DNA from: Ophiostoma sp. CBS 140.51
Taxonomy: Eukaryota > Ascomycota > Sordariomycetes > Ophiostomatales > Ophiostomataceae
Reading direction: 5' to 3'
NCBI GenBank assembly: GCA_029298735.1
Contig: JANSLP010000132.1
Coordinates: forward strand, 1-64,000
DNA length: 64,000 nt
A model generated the notes under the pieces. It worked only from the letters and a program-made list of their open reading frames with translations. It had not been told where the DNA came from and made no database searches. The position numbers and the translations under genes are program-made. Of the stretch, positions 53,700 through 64,000 are shown piece after piece (within the stretch, counting starts at the first letter, position 1; each line of letters starts with the position of its first letter).

Positions 53700-56600
53700 A
53701 CCTGATTTTCAACGATACGACCACGAAAACCTTTTAACGACTTTTTTCACTGCACATACTTATTCTTCACTTCTTGTCACATACTTTATTTTCAACGACT
53801 GGGTTCGTCGTTTTCTTCTTTTCGACACTTTTCTTTGCGGAACTGGGACTATGGGATACAGGACATCTTAGATTTGGGGGGCGCCTTTGGGAATTTGATT
53901 TTACGGGGTATTGAAGCCTCCCCCAATCAGGGACGGCGTTTTCTTTTGCATTTTTCTCAACTTTTGATATCACGACACATGATCGATGTGGATCGAGGGG
54001 TAATAGCTAACTAGACCCCGGAGCTTTCACGATTTCTTTCTTATTCTTTCCTTTACTACTTTTTCTTCATGGTTTCAATTACCAAGCAATCCAACGTTCA
54101 TTTACATCTGTATATTCTTCACGCTCATTCAGCATACCATTTTAACATCTGAATTCATTCCTGCCACATGCATTTACCTACAAATGAGATGCAAATAGTA
54201 AACGTTCCTTTTCCGTAATACGTGCCTGGTGCCTTTTCTATCCTCCGTCGCGTCCCTGTCGACACTCCGCCACCCGCGGTGTCGAGAAAGGATATGTAGA
54301 TTGTATGCTCGGCTCGAGGATCGGAATAAAAAGAACAGCCTTGTTCATATATGCAGTAATGCGCACCGCCGAGAGGAGGCGCGTGTCGTGATGTTTTTAT
54401 TTGATTTACCTGCGGTTCCCTACGTCCGCTAATATCTGTAGATAGGCCCCTCTTTGCCTCTATATTTTCCCCTTGGGGTCAATTTGTTTGCTCACTATCG
54501 GCGTTCATGGGTTTGCAGAAGTGCGGGATCGACTCCCGAGGATTAATAGTATGCACTCGCCCCCCAACATGATAGAATTGCCAAATATCACGGCACCTGC
54601 TGCAACCCCCCGCTGTCCGAGAAAAGTGATAAAAACAGTGAGCGACGCGACACGCACATCATAACAGGAGCGAACTATTGTTAGTCCTCTGTCGTTCTAC
54701 CGTTTTCTTCGACTTCCCCTCGTCTATTTTCCCGTGATGCTCCCGGCTGATCACCTGCCGTGTTCACGCGGATGGAAAGGGGGAAACATGCTGATGCACT
54801 CTCCAACTCACCCCATTTCTGGACAAAACATGTGTACACAGCATGAGGAAGACCACACCAGTCCACTTACGCTGTAGACTAGCATATTCTTGTCTTTCTG
54901 ACCGCTGCCTGCCTGTTTCGTTTCGTCTCTGCTTTCACCGCTTTTCTTCATTTCCCTCCTTTTCTTCCTCCCTTCTTGACGATTTCCTGATTTCATTCCC
55001 AAGACATGCATCGATCTACCTTCCAAGCTTGTATGCAAGCCAGGGCTCCAGTCCTGTAGAAATCGGAAAAAGGAGGGGAGGCAACTGACAGAGAAAGTCG
55101 TAGAAAACGGGCGAGACCTTCTGTCGGGCAGCACACACAGCACACAAAAGCGACAGTGTGATCACTGTTGTGCATGCAGGCGTGCAAAAGCTCCAGCGGC
55201 TGGTTGGCCAATGAGAACAGCCAGAACGCTGTTTTCTGGGCAAGACGAAAGCAACTGGAAACAATGGAAAGCAAGAATACAACTGAAGCCCAAACCCCCA
55301 AATCCCGCGCCTTTCCGGTGCAGAATTTGGGGTGGCTGGGCTTGGCACTGTCTGTGAGACGATCACTTGGAGAAGAGGGCACACAAGCAGGAAGAAAGGG
55401 TGAGGAAAGATCACGCCGTCACCTCTCAAAACACCTTCCTCAACAGGCTATTTCTACATCGGTTTCAAAAGACGCATCGCGCGGCGAAGTATCACGCCCG
55501 ACGGTAGCATAACTGCGCACACATGCAGCAGTCAGAAAGCAGGTGATATCACAAAGTTTGTCAACAATAATGTGTAGTAAAGTCAAAAGAATGTGCCCGC
55601 GAAAAACCATAGGAACCAATCCTCGCAGTAAAACCGCTCTGGATTCCCTCAAACGAGCGGGCCTTGTAAAGTCAATCTAGCAACCGCTCTCAAAAGAGAC
55701 CGCATCAAATAGAATACAGATCCCAAATTTCCAAACTCCCTTCTCCCCCGAAGGTGAGGGGTGGCTCAGAGAGCGCGACGTTGCGTAGAGAGAAAAAGAA
55801 GAAGAAGAGAGAAAGGAGAGAAAGAGAAGAGGAAATTTTCGACTGGAGATAAACTTCAGATCATGCCCCGCTAAAAGTCCAGCATGTGGCGCATGTTACA
55901 CCAGCCACATTTTGACACGGGCCTATCCGATCTCCTAATAATAGCAGCAACATTCAGGGTTCTCGAACCACACGCTCTCCCAACCAACATACATGCATCT
56001 TCAGAACATTGTCCCTTGAAAGTCTACCAGTTTTGGTATCACCTCCTGGACTTTCCCACTCCTGTCAAAATCGCTCCCGTTACTAGACAGAGCATGCACA
56101 CCCTCCATCAAAGGCCTCGCGAAGATGACGACAACCTGCTGAGATCACTCTGCACCATAAAAATTATGTGTTTTAGAGCCGAGCCATACAGAAACAGGTA
56201 ACACTTGACAATATGCACAGACATGCGACACGATTTCAGTCCGCCGGGTTTCTCCTCTTCCCGACTCCACGATGTCCGTGTCCGTGACTTTCCTATCTAC
56301 CTGCCCCTCCTTGCTTTAATCTTTTGTCTCGCGACCATCAAGGTTCGGAACCGATCTACGACGTACGACATACAGCACAGTTCGCACGAGGGGTAGAAAA
56401 CAAAGGAGGGGCACAACGAAGCCAAATCAGAAAGAGGATATTGCACACGAGACCACAAACAAGTGGTGGAGAAAAGAGAAGGGGGAGAAGGGGCCAGAGG
56501 GGGGACGGCCCACCCTGATTCCCCGTTTATTGATGAGAGTCTCGTTTTGTGTGCCCGTTAGCGAAATGCTCCGTACCGTACTCCGTAAAGATTCCGGAAG

Positions 56601-58358
56601 GCTGGCCAGAAAGTTTTCTCTGATCCTCGTTGTCGATCCTAAAGACAGCGCACGCGACCACGAAGGGGGGGAAATAAGTGAGAGAGCAGAGATATTCCAC
56701 AAGGAAGCACGTCGTAGCAAGCTGACTGCCAGCCTCCCCATACTCGTAGATGTTGCTCGTAAATATGAAGTAGGCACTCGCCCTGCTTACCCTTTCTCCA
56801 TCTCAATGAGGGTGTGCTGACCATCGAGGTTGGCTCATGTGCTCGCGTGTCCTGTTCAGGGTGCGTCAGTTCTTGTGGCCCCTCTGGCCGAGATGTTAAA
56901 ATAAGTCCGCAGAGATAAAGGTAAAATGCCAAATAAAGGCGGGCCACCCTTCAAAAATCTTCAAAAATCAAAGAAGTTAAAAACAGTTGTGGATGGAATG
57001 CTGAGAGCACAGTTAGGGTGGCGATCTCGCGCAGCTGAGCAGGACGAAACTCCACCAAAGTTGCCTACACGTGGGAGCTCCCTGCACGCAGACTGGCTCG
57101 ACTGGCTCCATTTTGGTCTATTTGGTGGCCACCCTCACAATACGGCAACAACACCGAGTAAATCGAAACAACACCCTTTTCTGTCCAAAACAGGCTCCAC
57201 GATTGAGCAGGTGGGCAAAACGACTGGGCGCGAGTGGTCGGTTTCGCGATGGGGAAATGGCCGTCTGGATCGTGCATCGTGCATAGGCTGCAGATTTGGC
57301 GTGGAGGGGCTGTTTGAAGCGTACTATTTTGTGCCATTATGGTTCTTCGTTTGTCTGTAGCCTGTACATTCGCATCGGATTGGTCTCAGGTGCCTCGTCT
57401 CGTCATTTCTCACGGATGTTCAAGGTCAGAAAATAAAGAAAGATCGGCTCGGCGTCGAAAACGGCTTTGAGCCTGGGGCCCCTCTCACAAAAAGACAGAA
57501 AAGACCCAAACAATCACTTTAAAGTCGAAAAGGACCCCTATTTCTTCCTAGTTGTCGATGTTTTCCAATCTCGTGCCTGTTGATTCACACTTCATTGTTT
57601 TGTTTTTCCTCTCTTCATCCGTGGCATTTTCGTTTTTCTTCGCACACTTCCTCCGCCACTTCCTTCCGAGTTTTCCACGGCCTTATACGATTTTGCGACC
57701 GGTTCTGGCGGCACTTGTCAGCAATACGTCACTAAAACCATCCCGTGAGGCCGCTGAAACCTGCAACAAATTGCCCTCAACTCAGCCCTACACGTGCCCT
57801 ACAGTCTGCCTATTCAAGGGGACGAATGACCTGAAGCCAGCCACCCTGCCCACCACCAACCTGCTGTCGCATCAGCATTTCAACGCCAACAATCAAAAAA
57901 GTGTGTGCAGCCTCTTTTACATATTTGCCTGGACACCGCTGATCACGGTCAGACACAGACCAAAGAAAAAAACACGAACAGCAACAGGCTTGTCGAAAAA
58001 GACCTCGAAAAGAAAAAGGCATTTGATACAGGGCATTCCACTGGCATATCGAAAATCGAACCATCGCTCCTGCCTCGCCGACAGCTCTTTCCGAAAGCTA
58101 CTTTTCTTTGTTCTTTCCCGCCCTTTCTTCATCGACGACTCCTCTCTCTCTCTCTCCTCCCTTTTCCAACGTCGCTCCCTCTCCTCTGAATAACCTCATC
58201 GATTGCAATGAGCTGCATGGCCTTCTAGCCTGCTCTCATTTGCCCTCTACATCTTTTCTGCGTCTCTGCGCAGGCCTCAACTTCGACAGCGGCCGCGCCG
58301 CTCCCTGACCACACACATTTCTTGCGCCCAACACCGCGCTTTTTCACATACAAAAACC
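53700..58358. other. 4.7 kb gene-free region
   Basis: I recognise no gene. It holds a GA/GAA purine tract at about 55,787-55,837, a G-run-rich patch at about 56,470-56,505, and a TACTCCGTA motif at 56,579-56,587. A pyrimidine-rich leader (57,550-58,350) precedes PPN1. A 213-codon open frame at 57,552-58,193 lies in this leader and reads as low complexity. Confidence 0.5.
55787..55837 (+). repeat. GA/GAA purine microsatellite
   Basis: About 50 bases that are almost entirely A and G in GAGA and GAAGAA patterns, in non-coding DNA. Confidence 0.75.
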
Positions 58359-60868
58359 ATGAGGCCCTCGACCACACCACGACGGCAACGCGCCGCATCG
58401 ACGCCTTCCCACGTAATGTCGCTTTCTCGCCTTCTCCCGGTTGTCCTTTACGGTGCCGCCGCCATCGCCAGTCCGCTCGGCCGTCTGCCACAGGTGTGGT
58501 CGCGGCCGGGCGGGTCCCAACGCGTGTTGGGCGATGCGCCGGGTGAGGCAGATTCTAGCCCGCGTCGCCTGCATGGCAAGTTCCTGCATATTACAGGTGA
58601 GCTTTCTCCCGTTCCAAACCCCGATTGCATTGCTAGCTGCTCTTTTCTCCGTACTATTTTCGCATGGCGAGCCACACACCACACTTTGTGTTCGGCCTTG
58701 CCGTCCTTTTTCTCCCTACGTCACTTGTCATGTGCATGAGACCTGGAAATCGGGCGGGTGGTACCGTGGCACCATAACACACACCACACACAACGCCTTC
58801 TACAGACAGAATCCGGGGTCGCGGCAGTGTATCTATTGTCTTTCGGTACGGTCGCTAACAAACCACTTCTTCAATCTCAGACTTGCACCCAGACGAATTT
58901 TACAAGATCCACTCTTCGACCTCTGAAGAAAATGCCTGCCACCGCGGCAAGGGTCCGGCCGGCACATACGGCGCCGAAACCTCCGACTGCGATACCCCAT
59001 ACTCCCTCATCAATGCCACATTCGATTGGATCGCCGAGAACATTCGCGATGATATCGACTTTGTCGTCTGGACCGGTGACTCCGCCCGCCACGACAGCGA
59101 CGAGCAGATCCCGCGATCGCCCGCGCAGGTCCAAAACTCCAACCAGCTAATCGCCGACAAGTTCGTCGACCTCTTTGAGGACCCTTCCGGCCAGGGCCTG
59201 CGCATTCCTATTGTGCCAACACTCGGCAACAACGACATTCTCCCACACAACGTCCTGCTGCCTGGCCCCAACAAGTGGCTCAAGCGCTACACCGACATCT
59301 GGGCCCGCTTCATCCCCCAGGAGCAGCGCCACTCCTTTGAGTTTGGCGGCTGGTACTACGTCGAGGTGATTCCGAACCGCCTCGCCGTGTTCAGCTTGAA
59401 TACGCTTTACTTCTTCGACCGCAATGCCGGTGTCGACGATTGCGTCAACCCCTCGGAGCCAGGCTTCAAGCAGCTCGAGTGGCTGCGCATCCAGCTGCAG
59501 TTTATGCGCGAGCGTGGCGTCAAGGCCATCCTGATGGGCCACATCCCGCCGGCACGTACTGGCAGCAAGCAGCTGTGGGACGAGACGTGCTGGCAAAAGT
59601 ACACACTGTGGCTGCGCCAGTACCGAGACGTCATTGTGAGCAGCATGTACGGCCACATGAACGTGGACCATTTCCTGCTGCAGGACACAGAGGAGATCAA
59701 CTACAACCTGATTGGTGCTTCGCGCGCCGAAATCGAGGGTCTCTCTGCCGAGGAGTACGGCGAGTACGAATATGACGAGCCAGAGGAGGTTGTGCGCACC
59801 ATCATGGAAGATGAGATGGATATCCGGTCAACGACCGACTACCTGCAGGAGCTGCGCAGTGAGTGGTCCAAGCTACCCAAGCCGCAGGCCATTGAAGGTG
59901 ATGCCGCTTCTGCCGAAGAAGAAGATGGGGAGGTGGACGCCAAGAAGAAGAAGAAGAAGAAGAACAAGAAGAAGAAGGGTCCGAAGCTTTCGCACAAGTG
60001 GGCCGAGCGCTATCAGCTTTCGTTTGTCAGCCCCAGCATCGTGCCCAACTACCTGCCCGCGCTCCGTGTTGTCGAGTACAACATCACCGGCATGGAGGAC
60101 ACCGAGGTCTGGACCGACGGGCCCAGCCTTGTGCCCGTCCTGCCGGACGACCAGCTGCCCCCCATGCATGAGGAGAAAAAGTCCAAGAAAAACAAGGACA
60201 AGAAGGGCAAGAAGGATAAGAGTGGAGATAAGAAGAAGGACAGCGGCAAGACAGACCCCAACCTTGTCGTCCCTGAAGGTCCAGCCAAAACGGCCGGGCC
60301 TGGTCCGGCCTACTCGCCACAGCCCCTCACTCTTCGCGGCTACACGCAGTACTTTGCCAATCTGACGTACCTCAACAACGACATGACGCTCCATTTTGGC
60401 GGCAGCGGCAATGACGATAGCGACGACAACGTCGAGAGCGAAAAGTGGCGCGAGGGCGATCACAGCGATAAGGAGCCCAAAAAGGACAGGCCCAAGCCTC
60501 ACCCTCACCCTTTTGCGTACCAGGTCGAGTACAGCACATTCACCGACAAGATCTACAACTTGTCCGACATGACCGTCAACAGCCTGCTGGAGATGGCCTA
60601 CCGCATGGGCAAGAAGACGAGCAGCAAGTCGGTTGCCGACATCGGCGACGGTGAAGTTATTGAAGACGGTGACGATGTCGAGGATGTCGAGGACGTTGAT
60701 GACGTTGGGGAAGATGAAGACGAGGGTGACTTTGAGGAAGCCGGCAAAAAGAAGAAGAAGAAGGACAAGAAAAAGAAGAAGAAGGAGCAGAACGAGGTCT
60801 GGTTGCACTTTTTGCGGCACGCCTTTGTCTCGTCTGTCGGCAATGACAAGCTCAAGAAGATCACATAA
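58359..60868 (+). CDS. PPN1: Vacuolar endopolyphosphatase Ppn1
   Basis: Two exons, 58,359-58,596 and 58,881-60,868, give 741 residues. The 284-nt intron has GTGAGC, CTAAC at 58,855 and CAG, and restores GKFLHITDLHPDEFY. Ppn1 cuts inorganic polyphosphate chains in the vacuole. A hydrophobic signal/anchor spans about 20-40 (a second Met at 20 precedes it). The metallophosphoesterase motifs follow: DLH (80-82), GDSARHD (145-151), GNND, GHIPP and GHMNVDHF. NxS/T sites are present. Two Lys-rich tracts (434-446 and about 702-715) sit beside acidic stretches. The C-terminal domain (HPFAYQVEYSTF) is typical of the family. Fungal Ppn1 is matured by proteolysis, and the Lys-rich linker could be a cleavage or polyphosphate-contact zone (inference). 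Confidence 0.94.
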
Positions 60869-61335
60869 GGAGCGTTTTTCCTGTTTCTTTTGTTTTTGTT
60901 TTCATATCTTACACATTTATAGGGTCTCATGTACCCTCACATTTTAGCGATCAGCATTTTTGGATATTTTTCAGCCATCATTTTATTTGGACATAACATT
61001 GGGTTCGGGTTACTGGGGCCATCAGGTACTACATAATATTCATTACCATCAACTTCCATGTATGATCTTACATATTGCCTTGGAGACACAAAACGTGTCT
61101 GATTTGCTTGAGCATGAGAAACAAAGCATATATTTTTTATCTTTTTGACGATCTTACTCAACAAACTTAAGCAAAAAAATTTAACTCTAAAAAAGTGCAT
61201 TATCTTCATTTTTCTTCGAAAGGTTTTCGTCATTTGGTCTCGTTAAAAGAACTATACCTTCAACAATTCTAACGAGAAAGTAAAACTCGTATCCTCATGT
61301 GTATTCGAGAAAGTCCCATAAGTAAGCATCAACCA
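60869..61335. other. AT-rich spacer after PPN1
   Basis: 467 bp, clearly AT-richer than neighbours (about 70% A+T at 61,141-61,200). The minus strand holds a 98-codon frame (61,233-60,937) ending in a plausible-looking segment with DGNEYYVVPDGPSNPNP. It has no start context or family and may be a relic. Confidence 0.4.
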
Positions 61336-62091
61336 ATGGGTTGCTCCTTCCCTTTGTTGGTCATTTTAATGCGAAGAAAGAGCCATGTCCATGAGAGGTA
61401 AGTTCAGAGGTCGCCCCTAACACAGATCCTATCTTACTGCTTGTGACTTGGCCAGCACTATTTTTGCTCTCCGCGACGGCGCTGGTATGGCGCTGGATCT
61501 GGGCTACAGTCTGCATATGTGGGCAACTCTACATCCAAAGGGGGCAACTCATATGTGGTGCTTGACATACACCATCTCAATAGAGGACCTGGCTGCATGC
61601 GACATAGGCATATCTCGAATTTGTGATTCTCTGATTCGGAGTGACAGGAAGGCTTCTCCTTACACCTTTTTGAAGTATATTTCAAAGATAGGAGACTGGG
61701 AAATGAAGGGTAATGTTGTGGGGATAAACATTGGGGCTGCGAGTGGTCTCGACATCTTCATGATGTCCTCCAAACATTGGCCGCAGCTGAGGCACGATGA
61801 TGGGTTCAACTGGAAGCAAACCTTTGATATCACATACGAGGATGGACGCCCCCGGTCAAAGGGATGCAACCTCCTACACGCTTCAACATTCCATGGCCTA
61901 ATATGCATCGCCATGTTTTTGCGCTTGATAACAACCTCTTCAGTCTGGACGTGAAGTCCGAGGACGGACTCACGCCGCTGCAATTTGCGAGTATGAGCGA
62001 CATGCTATCCAAATGGAAAGCGCTAGAATACAGCACGCGGCGTCGATCCAAGCTAGAGGCAAGGCAGGCGAGTCTTGAAAGTGCCTCATAA
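61336..62091 (+). pseudogene. Ankyrin-like gene with a -1 frameshift (probable pseudogene)
   Basis: Exon 1 (61,336-61,397, starts MGCSFPLLVILMRRK) joins exon 2 at 61,456 across a 58-nt intron (GTAAGT, CTAAC, CAG) in phase. The frame then runs without stop to TGA at 61,954. At its end NLLHASTFHGLICIAMFL looks like the first half of an ankyrin repeat. The matching second half, SEDGLTPLQFAS, continues in the next frame to TAA at 62,091. The switch falls at a run of five T (61,916-61,920), as if one T were lost. The region before residue 160 is not recognised. This may be a pseudogene, a strain allele or a homopolymer sequencing error. It is convergent with GCV1. Confidence 0.5.
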
Positions 62092-62360
62092 TGGAAGAGG
62101 GTTGGCTGCAGTGAATTGTTCTGCACTTTGTTATCGTCGTGTACGATGATGTTGTTTCCCGTTTTATAAATTTGGTTGTATTTCCTGTTTTTGTCCTTTC
62201 ATTATACCCAGGTTGAACTTCTATCAAATAACAGCAAACACAAAAAAACGCCTTCTGAGATCAATGCAAAAATAAACACCCTATGACATAACCACCCCAA
62301 TGATAAAGCGTCGTTGAAGACAAGTCCTTTTTTTCTCGTTAAGAAGATTTGTTTTCTCCT
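62092..62360. other. Convergent 3' region
   Basis: 269 bp of AT-rich sequence between the ankyrin-like relic and GCV1. No gene seen. Confidence 0.5.
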
Positions 62361-63761
62361 CTACTGACCCTTCCAGTACTTGGCCGGCACAAAGGGCATC
62401 TTGGTCACAACTGCACGCCGTGTCTTGCCGCGCACAACAACGCCCACCTCCGTGCCGGACTTGTGCAGACCGTCCTTGATGTAGCCCATGGCAATGTTCT
62501 TACCAAGGGTCGGGCTCGGGCAGCCGCTGGTGATGCGGCCAATCACGGCACCCGACTCGCCAGCCTCGACAATCTCGGCACCCTCACGCGCGGGGGCGCC
62601 GTCCACAACCAGACCAACGCGCCGCCGAGTCACACCGACACCGCCCTGCGACTTGGGGCGAAGCTGCTCCAGGATGGTCTCGGCACCGTTGAAGGAGAAG
62701 TCGTTCCGGCGCGCCTTAGGGATGATCCACGACAGACCAGCCTCGACGGGGCTCGTGGTGTCGTCTAGGTCGTGGCCGTACAGGCACATACCGGCCTCGA
62801 GGCGCAGGCTGTCACGGGCACCCAGACCGGCAAACTGCAGGCGCTCAGGGCCGGCGGTGGCCAGCAGGGCCTCGGTGACGGCGACTGTCTCCTCAGGCGG
62901 GATAGAAATCTCGAAACCGTCCTCGCCAGTGTAGCCAGCACGGCTAATCAGCAGGGGGCTGGAGAGCTCGAGCTCTTCGAGGGGGGCGGTCGTCGAGGCA
63001 GGAAGGCGCAGGCGGGCGTACAGGGAGCCACCAAAAAACAGGTTGGGCAGGTCGGCAGCCTCGCCGTCAGCCAGGCACTCGGCCAGGATGTCCTTGGCAA
63101 GGGGACCCTGGAGAGCGACGAGACCCCAGCCGGCAAGCTCCTCGTGGTGGACGGCGCCCGGCAAACGGTCGCGCAGCTTCTCGTCGGCGAGCCAGTGGGC
63201 CAGGTAGGCATCGTCCTTGTCGCGGCAGGCGGCGTTGGTGACGACGTAAAAGTGTTGGGGGCCGAGGCGGGTAATGACCGTATCGTCGACGATGCCGCCG
63301 CTCGAGTTGGCCCACAGGAAAGTGCTGAGCGTGCTGCGGTGGACCTCGAGGGCCTCAATGCCCGAGGGCGTCAGCGCCTCGAGGAAGGCAGCCGCACCGG
63401 GGCCGGTAAAGTGGCGCTGGACCATGTGGCCAACGTCAAAGAGCGAGGCCTTCTCGCGGGTGAAGTGGTGGGAAGCGCTGACAGAGAGACCTGAGTACTG
63501 AACAGGCATGTGGAAACCGCCAAAGGGGACCATTTTGCCGCCGTGCTGGAGGTGGAGGTCGTAGAGGGCGGTCTTACGAAGGGAGGCGTCGTTGCTGCTG
63601 CCGGACGAGGCATACCAGCGGAAAGATGATGCCAGAGAGCAGCCGAAGGCAGGACGGGCGAGGGCGGCCGCGGCGGAGGCTGAGGCGATAGCCAGCTTGG
63701 CCGGGCCAGCGGCCGAGCGGGTGGACCGCAAGAAGGCGCGGGAGCTGACCAGGGCGGCCAT
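62361..63761 (-). CDS. GCV1: Aminomethyltransferase, glycine cleavage T protein, mitochondrial
   Basis: Single-exon 466-residue frame. An Ala/Ser/Arg-rich presequence of about 50 residues (ends near FRWYASSG) targets mitochondria. The GcvT domain follows: TALYDLHLQHGGKMVPFGG, SASHHFTREKASLFDVGHM, YVVTNAACRDKD, SRAGYTGEDGFEISIP and ARDSLRLEAGMCLYGHDLD, where Asp of GARDSLR-like motifs contacts folate. The C-terminal domain has GAPAREGAEIV, ITSGCPSPTLGKNIAMGYI and a final VTKMPFVPAKYWK. The enzyme passes the methylene group of glycine to tetrahydrofolate, working with P, H and L proteins. The length is normal for fungi. The start is the first Met, followed by the presequence. Confidence 0.96.
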   Translation of the reverse strand: MAALVSSRAFLRSTRSAAGPAKLAIASASAAAALARPAFGCSLASSFRWYASSGSSNDASLRKTALYDLHLQHGGKMVPFGGFHMPVQYSGLSVSASHHFTREKASLFDVGHMVQRHFTGPGAAAFLEALTPSGIEALEVHRSTLSTFLWANSSGGIVDDTVITRLGPQHFYVVTNAACRDKDDAYLAHWLADEKLRDRLPGAVHHEELAGWGLVALQGPLAKDILAECLADGEAADLPNLFFGGSLYARLRLPASTTAPLEELELSSPLLISRAGYTGEDGFEISIPPEETVAVTEALLATAGPERLQFAGLGARDSLRLEAGMCLYGHDLDDTTSPVEAGLSWIIPKARRNDFSFNGAETILEQLRPKSQGGVGVTRRRVGLVVDGAPAREGAEIVEAGESGAVIGRITSGCPSPTLGKNIAMGYIKDGLHKSGTEVGVVVRGKTRRAVVTKMPFVPAKYWKGQ

Positions 63762-64000
63762 TGTTGCGCGAGGCGAAGAGAAGTGAGGTTGAGGAGAGGT
63801 CGATTTGCGTGTCGCGGGACGGGTTGAAGCTCAATTGGAAGCTCAACTGGAAGCTCGAGAAAGAAAATTGAGGTCGTCGAGGTCGCGAAGAGGGGAGAAG
63901 ATAAAGACGCGATGAAGAGTAGCTTGGGAAAAAGAACCGGCTCCGAATAGTGACAGGTCTGAATAAGCCGAGATCAATCGCTGAAAGGAGGGGAGGAATC
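63762..64000. promoter_or_regulatory. GCV1: GCV1 upstream region
   Basis: 239 bp to the window edge. A near-perfect direct repeat (AAGCTCAATTGG / AAGCTCAACTGG, then AAGCTCGAG) lies at about 63,826-63,857, some 65-95 bp before the GCV1 start. It may be leader sequence. Confidence 0.45.

Noticed and set aside
57552..58193. 213-codon ORF before PPN1
   Set aside because: Lies in the pyrimidine-rich PPN1 leader; composition explains the open frame.

Overview
This is nuclear DNA of a filamentous ascomycete (Pezizomycotina, most likely a Sordariomycete). The evidence is short introns (about 55-140 nt) with GTAAGT/GTATGT-type donors and CTAAC/CTGAC branch sites, compact genes between long pyrimidine-rich leaders, and protein sequences of clear ascomycete type (Tvp23, Prp16, Pwp1, Ppn1, Tls1). 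An order such as Ophiostomatales is only a guess. I see no tRNA, rRNA, CRISPR, intact transposon or virus-like gene.

Layout, left to right: a DUF726/TMCO4-type membrane hydrolase (2.77-7.09 kb, +); a signal-peptide, single-TM cell-surface protein (10.33-11.92, +); a mitochondrial citrate-lyase-beta-like protein (13.44-12.37, -); the Golgi protein Tvp23 (14.26-14.99, +); a zinc-finger/RING-type protein (18.26-16.67, -) with 7.2 kb of gene-free DNA behind it; a penta-EF-hand protein (26.82-25.43, -); a ChaC/Gcg1 glutathione-degrading enzyme (29.14-30.50, +) containing a 5-nt exon; a glycine-rich RRM protein (32.98-31.88, -); a 6.6 kb stretch with two weak spliced gene candidates; an RNA-processing block of Tls1 (40.94-39.57, -), acylphosphatase (41.29-41.84, +), Prp16 (45.26-41.91, -) and Pwp1 (45.68-47.41, +); a Ser/Thr-rich fungal protein of unknown function (52.61-53.70, +); the vacuolar endopolyphosphatase Ppn1 (58.36-60.87, +); a frameshifted ankyrin-like gene (61.34-62.09, +); and mitochondrial glycine-cleavage T protein Gcv1 (63.76-62.36, -).

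The genes are mainly housekeeping and do not form a biosynthetic cluster. Two functional themes stand out. The 39.6-47.4 kb block holds two spliceosome factors (Tls1, Prp16) and a ribosome-biogenesis WD protein (Pwp1), arranged as two divergent pairs around an acylphosphatase. The mitochondrial/glutathione/one-carbon enzymes (CLYBL-like, Gcg1, Gcv1) are dispersed. Gene models were built by hand from splice consensus and family conservation, and none has been checked against transcripts.

No dramatic new system is evident. The best leads are the 5-nt exon of the Gcg1 gene, whose skipping would give an immediate stop; an identical 10-bp palindrome at exactly the same distance (-119 to -128) from two start codons; the very long strand-asymmetric region upstream of the zinc-finger/RING gene; Lys-rich/acidic tracts inside the polyphosphatase; and three unrecognised spliced candidates.
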